From Lactarius indigo (Eukaryota > Basidiomycota > Agaricomycetes > Russulales > Russulaceae): 64,000 nucleotides of DNA. The DNA is taken from contig JAFKAC010000015.1 in the NCBI GenBank assembly GCA_025766275.1, positions 992,001 through 1,056,000 of the forward strand, read 5' to 3'. A program made the position numbers and the translations under genes. Within the stretch, counting starts at the first letter, position 1. The number at the start of each line of letters is the position of its first letter. The notes below the pieces were generated by a model, which ran no database searches, was not told the DNA's origin, and saw only the letters and a program-made list of their open reading frames with translations. Positions 24,224-35,609 of this stretch are shown here, piece after piece.

Positions 24224-26399
24224 TGGTAATACGGATAATGGACTAGGCTCTGTAGGGGAAGGAGCCACTCTTATAGTACTAGCCCCTTGACCAGCCCGAT
24301 GAGTCGTGATCCGATAGAAAGTAAACATCCAGGTCATGCAACAGAACGCCATATGTAGTTCACAAAGAACGGACCTTGTTGGCACGACATCAGGTAATGA
24401 ATTAAAGCTGTACTCCAAGAGTACCCAGAAAGGAGCCAGACGCAAAGTTGAACATCATGATGCTGTCAACCAAACCCGTAATTTATAACCAGAGAAGAAT
24501 GGTGTTGCACCGCATAAACGAACGTGCAAAAGAAACCCCCTAGCTATTGGCCGATATGGTCCTGAAATAAGGAACAAAGAAGTTGATGTAGGAACAACCA
24601 GTCCGGTCTTTGACAATGACCGACATAGTGTAGGCGCGAGGTGATCGGTGATCGACGACCGGGGTGGCACGGGCCGCGGGCCGGATTACCTTGATCTCGC
24701 AAGGAACATTTGACACTGATTTCGAGGGTTGCTGGTCTCCTAATTATGGGCACATTTCAGCCTATCTATGGCTAAGTATCGTCTTCATTGAAAATCCCTT
24801 CCCAGAGTCTCTCTACCCAGTTTCGTGCCACTGGCATTGTCACCGTGGGGCCAGGTCGATGATGTCATAACCTCTGTCAAGAGGAATCCTTGCGACTTCC
24901 AGTTAGACTTTGAGAGCGGCGTTGGTGGCGGTAGCAGACGGTTATTCCTCTCGTTCCTTTCAGGTTTCCGCTCTGACTTCTCGAGGCAAACAACTGGTCA
25001 CCCTGACCCTTCTCCTTTTTGAATCCGTTTATATTCCGGGATATATTTCCGAGACATCCGATCCATTCTTCCCATTTGGCCAAACTATTGGAGTTTACGG
25101 TGCACAATGGTTTTCTTGTAGCTGAGATGCAAAAGCTTTGCCGGCTTCCGTTAACACAGACTTCTGTCCCAAGGTTGGGTGTCTGGCGTCTTTCCTGCGT
25201 GCCTCATCGGTGTTGTTCCTTCCACCAGAGATTAATGGTTTGCAGTACGGGGAGGACGGGGACAGGTACATAAAATCCATGTGGTACATGTTATCGTTTG
25301 CGTGCTTCCATTATGCCAAGGCATCAATCACCTACCAGATCAGGAGCCAACACCCCGCTTAGCCCCATCCAGTGGTGGGGTTCGCCATTTGTATCTGAGA
25401 CCTTGCGTGACGAGCAGCGCTCTAATATCCATCAGACTGATTCTGATTCGACTGAGAAAGATAGCACTCGCCAGTCGTATTGGTTCTCCGACCAGAGATA
25501 CCAGAGATGGAGAACTACGGGTCTCTGGCCTGCTACATGCTCCCTGTGCACGAGCTCCGAGCAGGAAGCGGGACCCACGAATCCTGCGCACCATGTGGTG
25601 AGCATCATTTCCTTGCTCTTCTCTCACCAACTCCGGAAAGGCAAGACAGCAATCAACTGAGGTGCTGAGAGGTGCTCATGAATGTGCGTTATAAAACTTG
25701 CTTCACCGCTGGTACCTCTTAAGTATGGACTAGCCTAGATCGACCCTCGCACTCTGGAGCTGCCTCGAAGAACAAAAAACGATGTTCATCTCTCCTCCAT
25801 CTGCATCTCCTCTGTCCCAGGCTGCATCCCACCCACCTCCCGGCGACTATTAACTCCAAAGTTCGAGAGCACCCCTCACGCCCACATACGGCAGGTACTA
25901 CGGAATCATAGGCCGAAATGGTGTTAGAAACTCGACGCATCTCCGACCTCTTACCTTGAAAGGGGTCCCCGATTCCATGTATATCACTATTCTCTTACTC
26001 GTAGTGGAGGTGCATATTTTTGTACTTCGTGTGGATAGATCGTAGACTGTGAAGAACCTGTCCCGATTATTCATGGCGGAGGCCGTCGTCGTCTCTGCGA
26101 CTATCTCAGGTTCTGAATTCTTCATGCTTGGGGCTTCGCGATGGATCTGTGGCGAAACTGAAAAAACCCCCTTATTAACTGCTTTTGGGATGCATCGAGC
26201 GATTGCCTCGTTTTGACGTTTGTGGCCGCTCTTCTCATAAACGAAGAACCTCGTATACCTCGCCCCATCAATGAACAAGTGCCGCAGATCCATTCGCATC
26301 ATGAGAGACAGAGAGAGGTTGCGAGAGCTTAAGGGTCACAGGAGTGAGCAAGTGCGCTTGAAAGCCAAAGTCGTAATGCGAAAGAGTAGGCTGTCTCTA
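24224..26399. other. Longest spacer of the array, no intact gene
   Basis: The first 100 bp is the promoter of copy 5. 25890-26000 repeats 11550-11660 (GCCGAAATGGTGT, AGTCGACCC/ACTCGACGC). Other open frames (24870-25660, 26000-26300) overlap on both strands and show no recognisable motif, so they look like chance or decayed sequence. Confidence 0.4.
24270..24277 (-). promoter_or_regulatory. TATA-like box of F-box copy 5
   Basis: TATAAGAG on the minus strand, about 47 bp upstream of the copy 5 ATG (24223). Copies 6 (CATAAGAG near 28693), 3 (CATAAAAG near 17941) and 2 (TTATGAGAG near 14146) have related A/T stretches at nearly the same distance. Inference from position and conservation only. 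Confidence 0.45.
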
Positions 26400-26854
26400 T
26401 CTACAAATGTGAATTTCTATCTATCCCGTCCAACACTATTATTCTCTCATCATCTTCCATTCTCGCATACTCGATTCGGTCTGAGTTAATGGCACGCTGG
26501 TGCGCAGGCCCGGATCCCACTTCCAACCGTCGAGCAGCAAGCCATAACACCAAGTGCAGATGGACGACAACCCGAGCGTGACTTATTAGACTCTGACAGC
26601 ACCTCCTCCCTTCATTCGGTGTCACGTACTTCGTGGCGTTGTTCTTGCCTACACTTACTGAACATTCAGATGTAGAACCCGGTTGTGCTGTGTTGTCACT
26701 GATGACCAACCAAGCTCCTCGCCAAAAATTTTCAGCTAAAGTCTAAAGCAATATGTGTATGTTTGGGCGTCTCCTAAATGCGTCAGAGGAATGATTAGGA
26801 CCATCGGATTGTGGAAGAACAGGCGATAGAGTACGCAACTGGCAGATTCCCTTC
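26400..26854. repeat. Duplicated spacer, copy B
   Basis: Partner of 20346-20822; lies 3' of F-box copy 6. Contains the conserved AATGCGTCAGAGGAA and GAGTACGCAACTGG pieces at 26776-26842 also seen 3' of copy 3. Presumed 3' UTR/terminator region. Confidence 0.6.
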
Positions 26855-28647
26855 CTATTCGCTGACATAGGACTTAAGTCTTTCATCAAACTCCATTTTC
26901 GTATTGACGACAGTGATAGGGCGATCGGAGAGCTGACGGGCAGTGACGAAGTTCCAAATGGATGATGCGGGCTGGCCCTCTAAGTAAACCGAGTCGAGGG
27001 ATGGAAATATTCCGGCGGCCATCTCCCCTGTGATGTCTTCTAAAGCAAGAGCAACGTGCCCTGCGAGTCCCCGAGATACGTGCAGCGTCTGTACGTTGGA
27101 GAATTGGCGGAGAAGGTGCGGCCACGCAATGTCGTCTGTACCCTCTAATTGTTCGGGATAGGTGTCCGAGTCACGGTCGGTGACGGCGAGTTCGAGGTGG
27201 TCCACATTGGAGAGTATCGCAGAAACATGGCTGAGGACCTGTGCCATATGGGAAACTTGCTGATCGGTCCCATGGCAGGAGATGTTAGTCGAAACACGGT
27301 ACGGGTACGAACTTGCGCGGAGTTCTTGAAGATCCATATCAAAGGCGACACAGCCATCGAAAAAGGTAACCCTTGCATGCCGGAATAGGGCCAACTTGGG
27401 GCCTACTGAACGACCGATGAACTTGGAGAGTTGTGGAACTTGAAAACCAACGAACTGATTCAAGTAATCTATCCTGATCTGGTCCAGTCGAGGGCTGTCT
27501 ATCTGAGCGACGAGGTCCTCCAGGTACTCGCTAGAGCCCTTGAACCCAAAGAAGGTGAGCGCAGGAAGGACAATCCGAGTTACGGGAGGCGGGCCTATTC
27601 GATCAGGGTGAAAAGTCGACTGGAATTCAATGACAAGTCTGTTGAGCTTGGGCAATACGGCCAAACACGTAACCATCGCCTTGGGTGCAAAGTAACCGGT
27701 CGGGGGTATATCGAAAAGGCGAAGCCAGATGAGGTTACTGGCCGACAAAAGAAGTGTTGGCAATGTCGGAAAGGGAATGCCGTCTAATTCGATGTATATT
27801 AAACGCGGTGCAGATCCTCCCAAGAATTCGGCGGGAAGGACCGATGTAGTTCCGTCCTCCGAATGAATGTAGAGACTCATCAGCACTGGAAATGGCTCCC
27901 GCGCCACCGTGGCCATTTTGTCCAACTGCGAACCCGTTCCGCTGAGCCCGAGATAGGATACACGATCCGGGTGCTCAAGTGCAGCAATGACATTGTCTTC
28001 GTCGTGAGGCAAGATGCCCTTGAAGATGCCTGTACCGTAATCATAGTTTGCGTAATCCATAACGATAGGAAAAGCTGGCCAGATACCAAGGTCCTTCCTG
28101 ACAGGAGTTCCGTATGTGCATAAAATTCGGAGATTGAGACGGAGTGGAGACTCGAATATGATTTGTCGCCATCTTTGACAAATGTGCACAAGGAAGTGCC
28201 AATCCCATACAAATTGAAGGGCGTCTAACAAACTGCATTCCTCCCGACAATGGTCAAATATTTCAAGCAAGACGTTGTCTGGGAGCATGTTGATTGTCGT
28301 GCTATTTCTATAACTCTTGCCTGTACCACAAAAACTCAACACCGTGATTGCCACGGGGTGCCGAAGGACGCACCTTGAGCAATCTCTCTCATGTGTGAGG
28401 TAGCACGAGAGGGCGAATCATCCGTTTGGGGGGCACCGCTAATTGAAGGTCAGCAGCGAGTACGTGTCAATTCGTAGGCACTGAACACACCTGGGAGAGC
28501 CGTTCATAAGGGGCCGTTCGGGAAAACTCGGAAGGGTGACTGGACAATGCCTGAATAGAGAGTAATGGCGAGAATTTGGTCAATCAATCTAGTAATACTA
28601 GTATGGCAAACAAAGGCCTGGGCTCGGACAAACCTCTGAGTGCCCAT
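26855..28647 (-). CDS. F-box protein, array copy 6
   Basis: Paralogue with F-box LPDNVLLEIF and VHICQRWRQIIF and an LRR-like tail ending KSYVSE. Four exons: 28634-28647, 28491-28550, 28374-28438 and 26855-28320 (1605 nt, 534 residues). Introns are 83, 52 and 53 nt. The N-terminus is MGTQRHCPVTLPSFPERPL. Exon 3 is about 40 nt shorter than in the other copies, yet frame is kept. Alternative starts: an in-frame ATG within exon 3 (28392) or directly before the F-box (28288). It neighbours the intact thiolase and with it forms the best-preserved version of the duplicated block. Confidence 0.8.
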
Positions 28648-29240
28648 CAGTAATGAGGATAACAAATGAACTAAGCCCTGAGGACAGAACTACTCTTATG
28701 CTAGTTGTGCTAGTTTTAGCTCTATGAGACGTAATCCTGTTCAAAATGCAAATAGGAATGGTGTGTGGGCCAGGGAATGTGCGATGTTGAACGAGGCAAA
28801 CTCGTTATATGTTCAACGTTCAACCCACACCAGCAAAGCAGGACAACAAGCAATCATGGTACTTCAAGGCCCTCCGGTGCTTGTGCATTAATCCGCAGCC
28901 TCCCCCCTTAGTACCGCATGCTACCCGTGGCACTCCCTCCCTGTTGTGCGAGGCGTGCCCCCTACCTACAGTCTGTGATTCAAGAGTCGACTCAAATAAC
29001 TCCATGACGACATAGCCAGCTAGTACATCCAGAAACTAAGGCTACACTCCAGAAACCAATCGTCTTTTACGCAGACGTGTCCCGCAACATCCGGGTAGAT
29101 GATTCGCGCATCACATCGACCACATCCACACAGCATGATATAATTCGCAGAGTAGTCCATATATCATACAGCACTATACATAGAGCGCACGCCGTAGTAG
29201 CGTGGATGCACGTTCAGGACAATCGATGAGATCACCATCC
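28648..29240. other. Spacer, F-box 6 promoter and thiolase 3' end
   Basis: Holds a CATAAGAG element about 46 bp upstream of copy 6 and the 3' flank of the thiolase. It corresponds to 17886-18962 in the duplicated block. No gene seen. Confidence 0.4.
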
Positions 29241-31191
29241 TCATAACTTTGCAAGTTGCAACAGTCCTTCCGAGTACGACCTGGACCTGACCTTGTCCAC
29301 ATCTGCACGGGTGATCGTTCGCAGTTCATGAGCGTGATTATATCCCAATCTGAAAAAGGACCGCATGACGTCTGTCCCCCTAATACGGAAAGCAAACACG
29401 TTAAATTACCTGTTGCGTCCGTCTGGGCCATCGGCGTGATAAAATTCTGGGCGACGGAGGAGGCTGATGACGACTGCGCCGCCGAGCCCGATGTTGTGCA
29501 CAAGGCCATACTTCCCCCGCGCGTCGGGGAATAGCCCTGGGGCTTGCATAGGCCCGGCCCCTGCTGTACTTCAGCACAAACTATGCCAGACAGACCGTGG
29601 ATAAAACCTTACAATTCCGCAGTTGCACTGACGAAGTGAGGGATCAATTGACGGTCTAGGTCATAACAGCGGGTGGGGACATACTTGTGATCGAGAAGTG
29701 CATCGCAAGACCCGTCGCACCAAGAGGATGACCCTTAGCCTCGAGTCCACCGCTCGGGTTGACCACGTACTTCCCTCCGTACTACCGACCAAAGTCTCGT
29801 GAACTGAGGCGTGCGAAGACGAAGGCCAACGCCTACTGTATTATCCCCACGCTCGACAAAGCGATGTGCATCGTCGGCGGCGCACAGTCCAAGTGCCGGG
29901 TAAGTCACGAGCTGGGCAAAGAAAAAGGGTCGGTTCAATCTCTGCGCAGTTCAAAGTAAAACTGAGCGCGCACCTCGTTAGCTGCAAAACAATCGTGCAG
30001 CTCAACAACCCCGACATCATCCCTGCTCGCGCCTGCTTGAGCGAAAATCTTGTCTGCCAGACGTCGGGTCATCCCATAACCAACGGTATCCATCGCACTG
30101 CGTCCCTCAAATGCATCGGCGGAGTCTGTTGCGATCCCAGTTGCGACGAGTTCGATAGCCTGGTTCTCGAGCTTGTTGGCATGCACGAATGCCTCGTTTG
30201 CGAGTATACAGCATGCAGCTCCGTCCTGCTCGGTAGGTAAGAGAAGTAGATAGTCAGCATAACGAGATGAGAGAGAGGGACGTCCAATACGCAACGGAGG
30301 TCGGGCTGCACATGTACTTGGTGAGCTCGTTCGAGATCTGTGGGGAGGCAAGTACGGCCGCCTCGTCATACCCCGCCTGGAACTGCGCATACGGATTGTT
30401 GACAGAGTGCTTATGGTTCTTCGCCGCTAGGTGCACCCCACGCATCAAATACACGCATAAAAAAAAAAAAATCGAGCACAAACTCACCTATCTTCGCCAG
30501 ATGCTCTACCCCGCCACCATACTTCCTCAAATACTCCGTCGCCGCAGCTCCGAACATGCGCGGCATCGGCGGCCCACGCTTCGAGTCGGGCGACGCGCGC
30601 TCCGCGACTCCGAAAAGCGGAGCCATGGGGCTGGGGCGGTCGGGGAACGAGTTGCCACCGAGCGGACCACGCGCCATGCGCTCGAAGCCGAGAGCGAGCG
30701 CGCAATGCGCATCGCCTGCGCGGACTAGCGCCGCGGCATGGACGAGCGCGGTGCTCCCTGTCGAACAGTTGTTGTTCACGTTCGTAATCGGGATGCCCGT
30801 CAAGCCGAGCTGGTAGAGCGCCGCTTGGCCTGTGGTGGATGCGCCGAAGACGTAGCCGACGAACGCCGCCTCGACGGAATCATATGTGATCCCTAGACCG
30901 ATAGCGACGGCCGTGAGTGGATACGGTCGGACTGGAGCGGACAAATTGCAGGACATTACCTGCATCAAGGAGCGCCTTCGTCGCGGCCTCCAAACCCATC
31001 TATGCGGCTGTGCTCAGAATCATGACAGACAGGTCGTGCGAGAGTGCATCGTACGTCGTTGGTCTGTCGTTGACCGGGCTGACCGAGAAACAGAGTCAAG
31101 CACAGCAGTGGATAACGTGAAACAAGTATACCTTTGTAAACGCGGTGCAACCAACACCGATAATAAATACGCGTTCTCTTTCTGTTACCAT
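29241..31191 (-). CDS. SCP2-type thiolase (sterol carrier protein X thiolase), peroxisomal
   Basis: Thiolase of the SCPx/non-specific lipid-transfer-protein class, expected to cleave 3-ketoacyl-CoA with CoA in peroxisomes. The start ([20 protein letters not shown]) sits in a 60 nt first exon, with small exons following. Key residues: nucleophile Cys84 in [26 protein letters not shown]; and GHPLGATG with the second catalytic His. The end reads [15 protein letters not shown], whose AKL fits a type 1 peroxisomal signal. Frame was followed across introns including [31 protein letters not shown] (leftover A), [10 protein letters not shown] and GRN/RLGYNH. The last intron ends TTTTTCAG before ATTGGGATAT. 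No SCP2 lipid-binding domain follows. An intact gene as far as I can see; a dead copy lies at 18963-20345. Confidence 0.85.
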
Positions 31192-31373
31192 GACTGTCCA
31201 AGATGAAGGGAACGAATGATGGAACGGCACGTGCCTCTCACACCTAGCGAACAATGGAACTCGCTGTATTGTTTTCTGAACACCAAAGTATTTACCATGG
31301 TACTATAAACTCGCATTGTAGATGCACTTCAGACGGGAACGATAATATGTATCCAACTGTTCAACTACTTAGT

Positions 31374-32739
31374 CTACTCGGCCTCCTCCTCATCATCTTC
31401 AGCTTCAGCAAGCCACTATAGCGCCGTGAGCAACCACAATCTAGTACCAGGAACACAGAAACTACGCACTTTCAAGAACGGCTCACTAGCCTTGCGCACT
31501 TTCTTGCTCGTTTCCTTATCGACGAACTTTTTGCTGACATGCGTGCCCCAAGACATCACAACATCCTCCTCAAGCACATCCGCCTGATAAAACTCCATCA
31601 AAATCTTTGGGATCGACACAATGAGTTCGGGGTGATCGAGACCCGCTAAACGCTCAATGCCACCGAGCAATGACTTCTGATGTTTCTCCGAAGTTACCAT
31701 CTGTGACCACTGATTTCAGCCCGATACAGAACTAAGATAAGTGGAGGCGTACCTTTTGAAAGATAGCGATGTAAGTGGAGATTTCGGCGATGATATCTTC
31801 AGTGAAAAGCGTTTGCACCAGAACCCGCACAGCCTTGTGCTTCTTCTCGATGCCCAGCTCCTGAACTTTTTTGAACACATCTACGGCACTTGCACCTGGA
31901 TTATCAACGACCCAATTGCCGAGCTGGGTATAAGGACTGTCCGCGTCTTCATCGCTCTCGTCTTCACCACCGCCTGTAAGGGTAAGGCCGCCCATTCCTG
32001 CAGCAATCGCGCCAACACGGGCCTTGACGGCCTCAGGGGATGTATCCGCAGACCAGCCTTCGTCCACAAGTTGCGACTCGGCCTTCAGTTCCGAAGCCTC
32101 ACTTTTGATACGCTTTGTCATTTCATCCTCGCCGCCGGCTTCCGCTTCAGCCTCGCCATTCTCTCCTGAAGCGACAACGCCATTGACATCGGAAGATGGG
32201 CTAGGCGCTTCGGCATGACCACCCTTGTTCTTCTTCCCTTTCTTCTTTGGCGGATTTTTGATGATGTAGGTGGAGAGGCGATGGCGCATATCGACGCTGG
32301 TGCGCTCACCACAGGCCTTACAATCGCGTATGATCATCTCGTTTTTGGTGATGATAAGATCGGTTTCGGGGTTCTTGCACGAACCACACAGGACGAACTT
32401 GTCAATGAATGCGTCGAGTAACTCGCGCAGGCGTGTCGCATCATGTGCGCCGTTCACGATATAACGGTCATTCTTCTCGTCCACAGTGGTCTGGGCGCCG
32501 AGTTCGGATCCGAAAAACTTGGTCGGGTAGGTTGGGGGACGTGAAAGAGCACGCGCGACATCGGACATATTGGGGACCACAGTCTTGATACCGTTGCCCT
32601 TTCCTTCGATTTTAGTAAGAAGGACGGGCATACTGCAAAGGAATGAGTGTGGCAGGAGATGGACTAAGTGCGATTGTACGTACCGGTAGCGATAAAACTT
32701 GTCATCGACATCGCGGCGGATATTTACAAAACCGGCCAT
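31374..32739 (-). CDS. TIF5: Translation initiation factor eIF5 (GTPase-activating protein for eIF2)
   Basis: eIF5 stimulates GTP hydrolysis by eIF2 in the 43S/48S complex at start-codon selection. Four exons: 32684-32739, 31753-32632, 31470-31700 and 31374-31415 (1209 nt, 402 residues). Introns are 51, 52 and 54 nt. The N-terminal domain begins [19 protein letters not shown]; Arg17 in FYRYR matches the family's arginine finger. A C2-C2 zinc finger is at Cys101/104 and Cys123/126 (CGSC, CKAC). After a Lys-rich and acidic linker (about 145-240), the C-terminal W2/HEAT domain runs to the acidic-aromatic tail [16 protein letters not shown]. Length fits fungal eIF5 (about 400). The single long frame to 32748 reads through the first intron and should not be used. 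Confidence 0.95.
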
Positions 32740-33027
32740 GCTGGGCAAGCTTTAGCGCTGATGAAGAGACGTGTCAGCACAGGAAGCTACACCATGGAAA
32801 CCACAGAACTGAAGAAAGGGCTATGACTCGAGAGTGACGCTGGATTGCCCTCTTGAAGGAGGGGGACAATGCCTTGGTGACAGTCAAGCAGAGAAAGCGG
32901 AGATGGTCCCAGAAACGCGAACGAGATAGAGTACATACGCTATATGATATGTTAGGGTGAATAACACGCAGCACCTGTCTGGAATCGGAAAAGGGTCGAA
33001 GCATGAATCCTCTGCTCGCACAGAAGA

Positions 33028-34569
33028 TCAAGTTGGGAGTGACGCTGGGAATTGACGAAATTGTGGGCGAGAAACAACGGCCAACACCAGGAAAAAGGGG
33101 TCGATGGTGGTGGTTCGTGGAAGAGGGACAAAACGCGCTCGCTCGTCATCTTCCCCTCGGCCGGCACAACCCGCGACTCTCCCACACACGTAACCGCTTT
33201 GACATAATGATTCGATGAGCGTGGCCACCACCAGGACATTGACACTATTCCCTATCAATCTATACTTTGTTTTCGTCGAAATACCATCTGGCCACCGAAA
33301 AATGCTATCGCTCCCAACATCCTCAAAGCAGAACAGCCGCAGCAACTCCCCAGGTGAGAAATATCGTAGTCGAAGCGGATGCAAAATCTCCACGACTCGT
33401 TCGTCTCCGCGAGCTTGAGCCAACAGGAATTTATCGAATGTTTCGGTAGTCTGCGTACGTATGTCAGCAAGTACAAAAAGGCGCTTTAGTTGTGCTAACG
33501 TCAAGTTCTTCATTTTCTTGGAGAATTGAACCCGCACGTTCAACTAATTGCGTGTAACCTATTCCTCGTCAGGATTGGGAAAAGGTAGCACAATGAAATG
33601 ACCTCTAGTGAAGCAACATGTTCGCGTCGCACATGGCAACACGATGTCGAACAGCCGCCCCCACTTTATCAACACGCGATCGGGCACGGTGTGTGCTGTC
33701 ACGGCGTTCTCCCTGTCTAGGTAGTCCCGCAGGGGCCGCACCCAGTTTCCGACAGAGTCGGAGGCGCCCGATGCCCTCGTGTCTTCCCAATTAGCAGCAC
33801 GACCAGGGATATGGCGTAAGATCCGGTCCGGTGAGTAAACAGAAGACACAAAAGCACCCGAAGCGCACGAGGCCAACAGATAATATCGCAATCGCGAATT
33901 GGGGACGCTGAACTGCAGCGGTGTCAGGAGAAGCTCCTGGGTAGCGAAGCCCAGTTTTGTGAGAACGTCCAGCACGCGGGTTCGCGTTGTAGACGTCTAT
34001 TTCTCACGAGTTATTGAGGGAAGAGCAGAAGACAGAGCACAACATCAGACCTCGAAACCTGCGACGTTCTCAATGAGCAGACGCGTAGGTGCTGCCCCGC
34101 GTTCCACGAGAACAGGTAGCACCTCTTCCATCAGACGCAGGAAGGACTGGGCGCGTGGGTCGGCGGCCCCCTTAGCATTTGGGTTGAGTACCGTGTAGGG
34201 CTGGCACGCAGGGGACAAAAGCCAGAGGTCTGCGTTAAGTGACTCGACTGCTTCCGCTGTGAGTGAGTTGATGTCGACCTGCAAATGATCGAAGTAAAAA
34301 AAAACGAAAGAGAAATTTTCAAATGACAAGAATACATACCCTGCGTACGATGTCAGGATCGTGATTCGCTGCATAGACTGCGCAAGCGGCTTGGTCCCAA
34401 TCAAAGGCGCGAACAACGGTGGCGTTGTCGCTGACGGCGCTCCGGGTGAGCGCAGTGTGCAACCCGCCTTGTCGATTGAATTAAGACGAGGCGCTGAATG
34501 GGCCGAATAAAACCACCGACCAATGCCGCAATAAAATTCAAGCGCTCGGACAGACGGCAACCGCGACAT
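33028..34569 (-). CDS. DNMT2: DNMT2/TRDMT1-type tRNA cytosine-5 methyltransferase
   Basis: Family enzymes methylate C38 of tRNA-Asp. Six exons: 34521-34569, 34340-34467, 34051-34278, 33603-33996, 33500-33543 and 33028-33450 (1266 nt, 421 residues), all introns 49-61 nt. Motifs: EFYCGIGGLH (I, SAM binding), FDWDQAAC (II), SPACQPYT (IV, catalytic Cys84), ENVAGFE (VI), PNSRLRYYL (VIII), the DNMT2 hallmark CFT in CCFTRG, RYFSPGELLRLF (IX) and YRLIGNSVNV (X). The motif IV loop is PACQ instead of the common PPCQ. The last about 60 residues after LIESLCQ extend beyond the usual family end and are rich in Arg/Pro; a missed intron or different stop is possible there. Lies about 290 bp upstream of eIF5 on the same strand. 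Confidence 0.9.
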
Positions 34570-35609
34570 ACCGTTGCTCAAGATCGAGACACCAACTAGA
34601 AGTTTTTCTTTTTATTTTGCAGTAGGAATGCTGACTAATACTTGTACATTTTCAACATTCCGAGAAAATTATTGTAATAAAATATTATGTCCATTCAAGG
34701 AATAAAAAGACGAAAAGACTTAGCTTCAGTAGTTTTAAGTCCACGTTAAGTCTTGTAATTCCTATAATAGTTTTCGTGGATCAGGCGAAAACACTTGTGC
34801 GGGCCCTGTCACGAGTCGGGCCGAGCGTTGCCGTGATAAGGAGGATTGCTGACATCAGCATATCCCTCAGTTCGCCGTTTTGCCAGGACGGTAAATCAAT
34901 AGGTTAATTTCAACCCTCATCGTCAGTTCATTCCCCCCCGTTCCTCTAGCCTGTCTTTCGAGAAAGCAAGTGTCTGAGTAGAGAGGGCATTTGAATCACT
35001 CGTTGACAGCCGTTGCGTCTCCGATCTAAGGGTCCCCCTAGGCATGTATCTCCCGCCCCCGACCCCGACCAACCTTAAGCTCGTGCGAACTCTATCGCTC
35101 TCTGGACCCGCCACGCAAAAAGTGGATGGTGTATCTTTCTCGGAAATGCCTGCCCCGGTATCGCATGTTCCAGAACCCCAGCAGGCTACTCTTGCCTTGG
35201 GTCCAAGGTGCGCCATTGGGGCTACTGCTTGGGGGGAATGGTCACATTGACCCTGTCATACTTATGGACAGCGATTTACCGCCGATTTCTCCGCTTGGAC
35301 GCTTGACGACCCATCTGCCAACCCCTCAAAGGTGTGTCATGTTTCATCGCTGGTGGCTTTCAGACGAAGGGAATAGGAGGGGACAACACAGGGTCTCTGT
35401 TCGCGACGGGATGCGTTCTCTCGCCCGTCATTGGCCTTGCACATGGTCCATACTAGCCCTCTTCTGATCTTTTTTTGTTTCAAAGCCGATGCTAACCATA
35501 GTACGACAGCCCCAGTAATGCTAGCCCTTACTTGAACGGAAGCGCCGAGTCGCCCAGTTTTAATAGGTGCGTGGGGTTCCGTAGTCGACGTTGGAAGCCT
35601 GCTCAGAGT
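34570..35609. other. Divergent promoter region between DNMT2 and PHD gene
   Basis: A/T-rich 34590-34800 fits a promoter for DNMT2 (-). On the plus strand, pieces such as MDSDLPPISPLGRL (35264 onward) and SPSNASPYLNGS (about 35510) look like possible upstream exons of the PHD gene. I could not join them in frame with good splice sites, except PSFN to SMYFISA via an acceptor at 35608. So the PHD gene may start further upstream. Confidence 0.4.

Noticed and set aside
29640..29700. Suspected frameshift in the intact thiolase near HFSIT/MQLRN
   Set aside because: Re-reading the bases shows the donor directly after a single leftover A; splicing gives ATG CAA CTG in frame.
9411..31191. Transposon-driven origin of the array
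   Set aside because: I saw no reverse transcriptase, integrase or transposase motif, no terminal repeats and no target-site duplications; tandem exchange explains the pattern.
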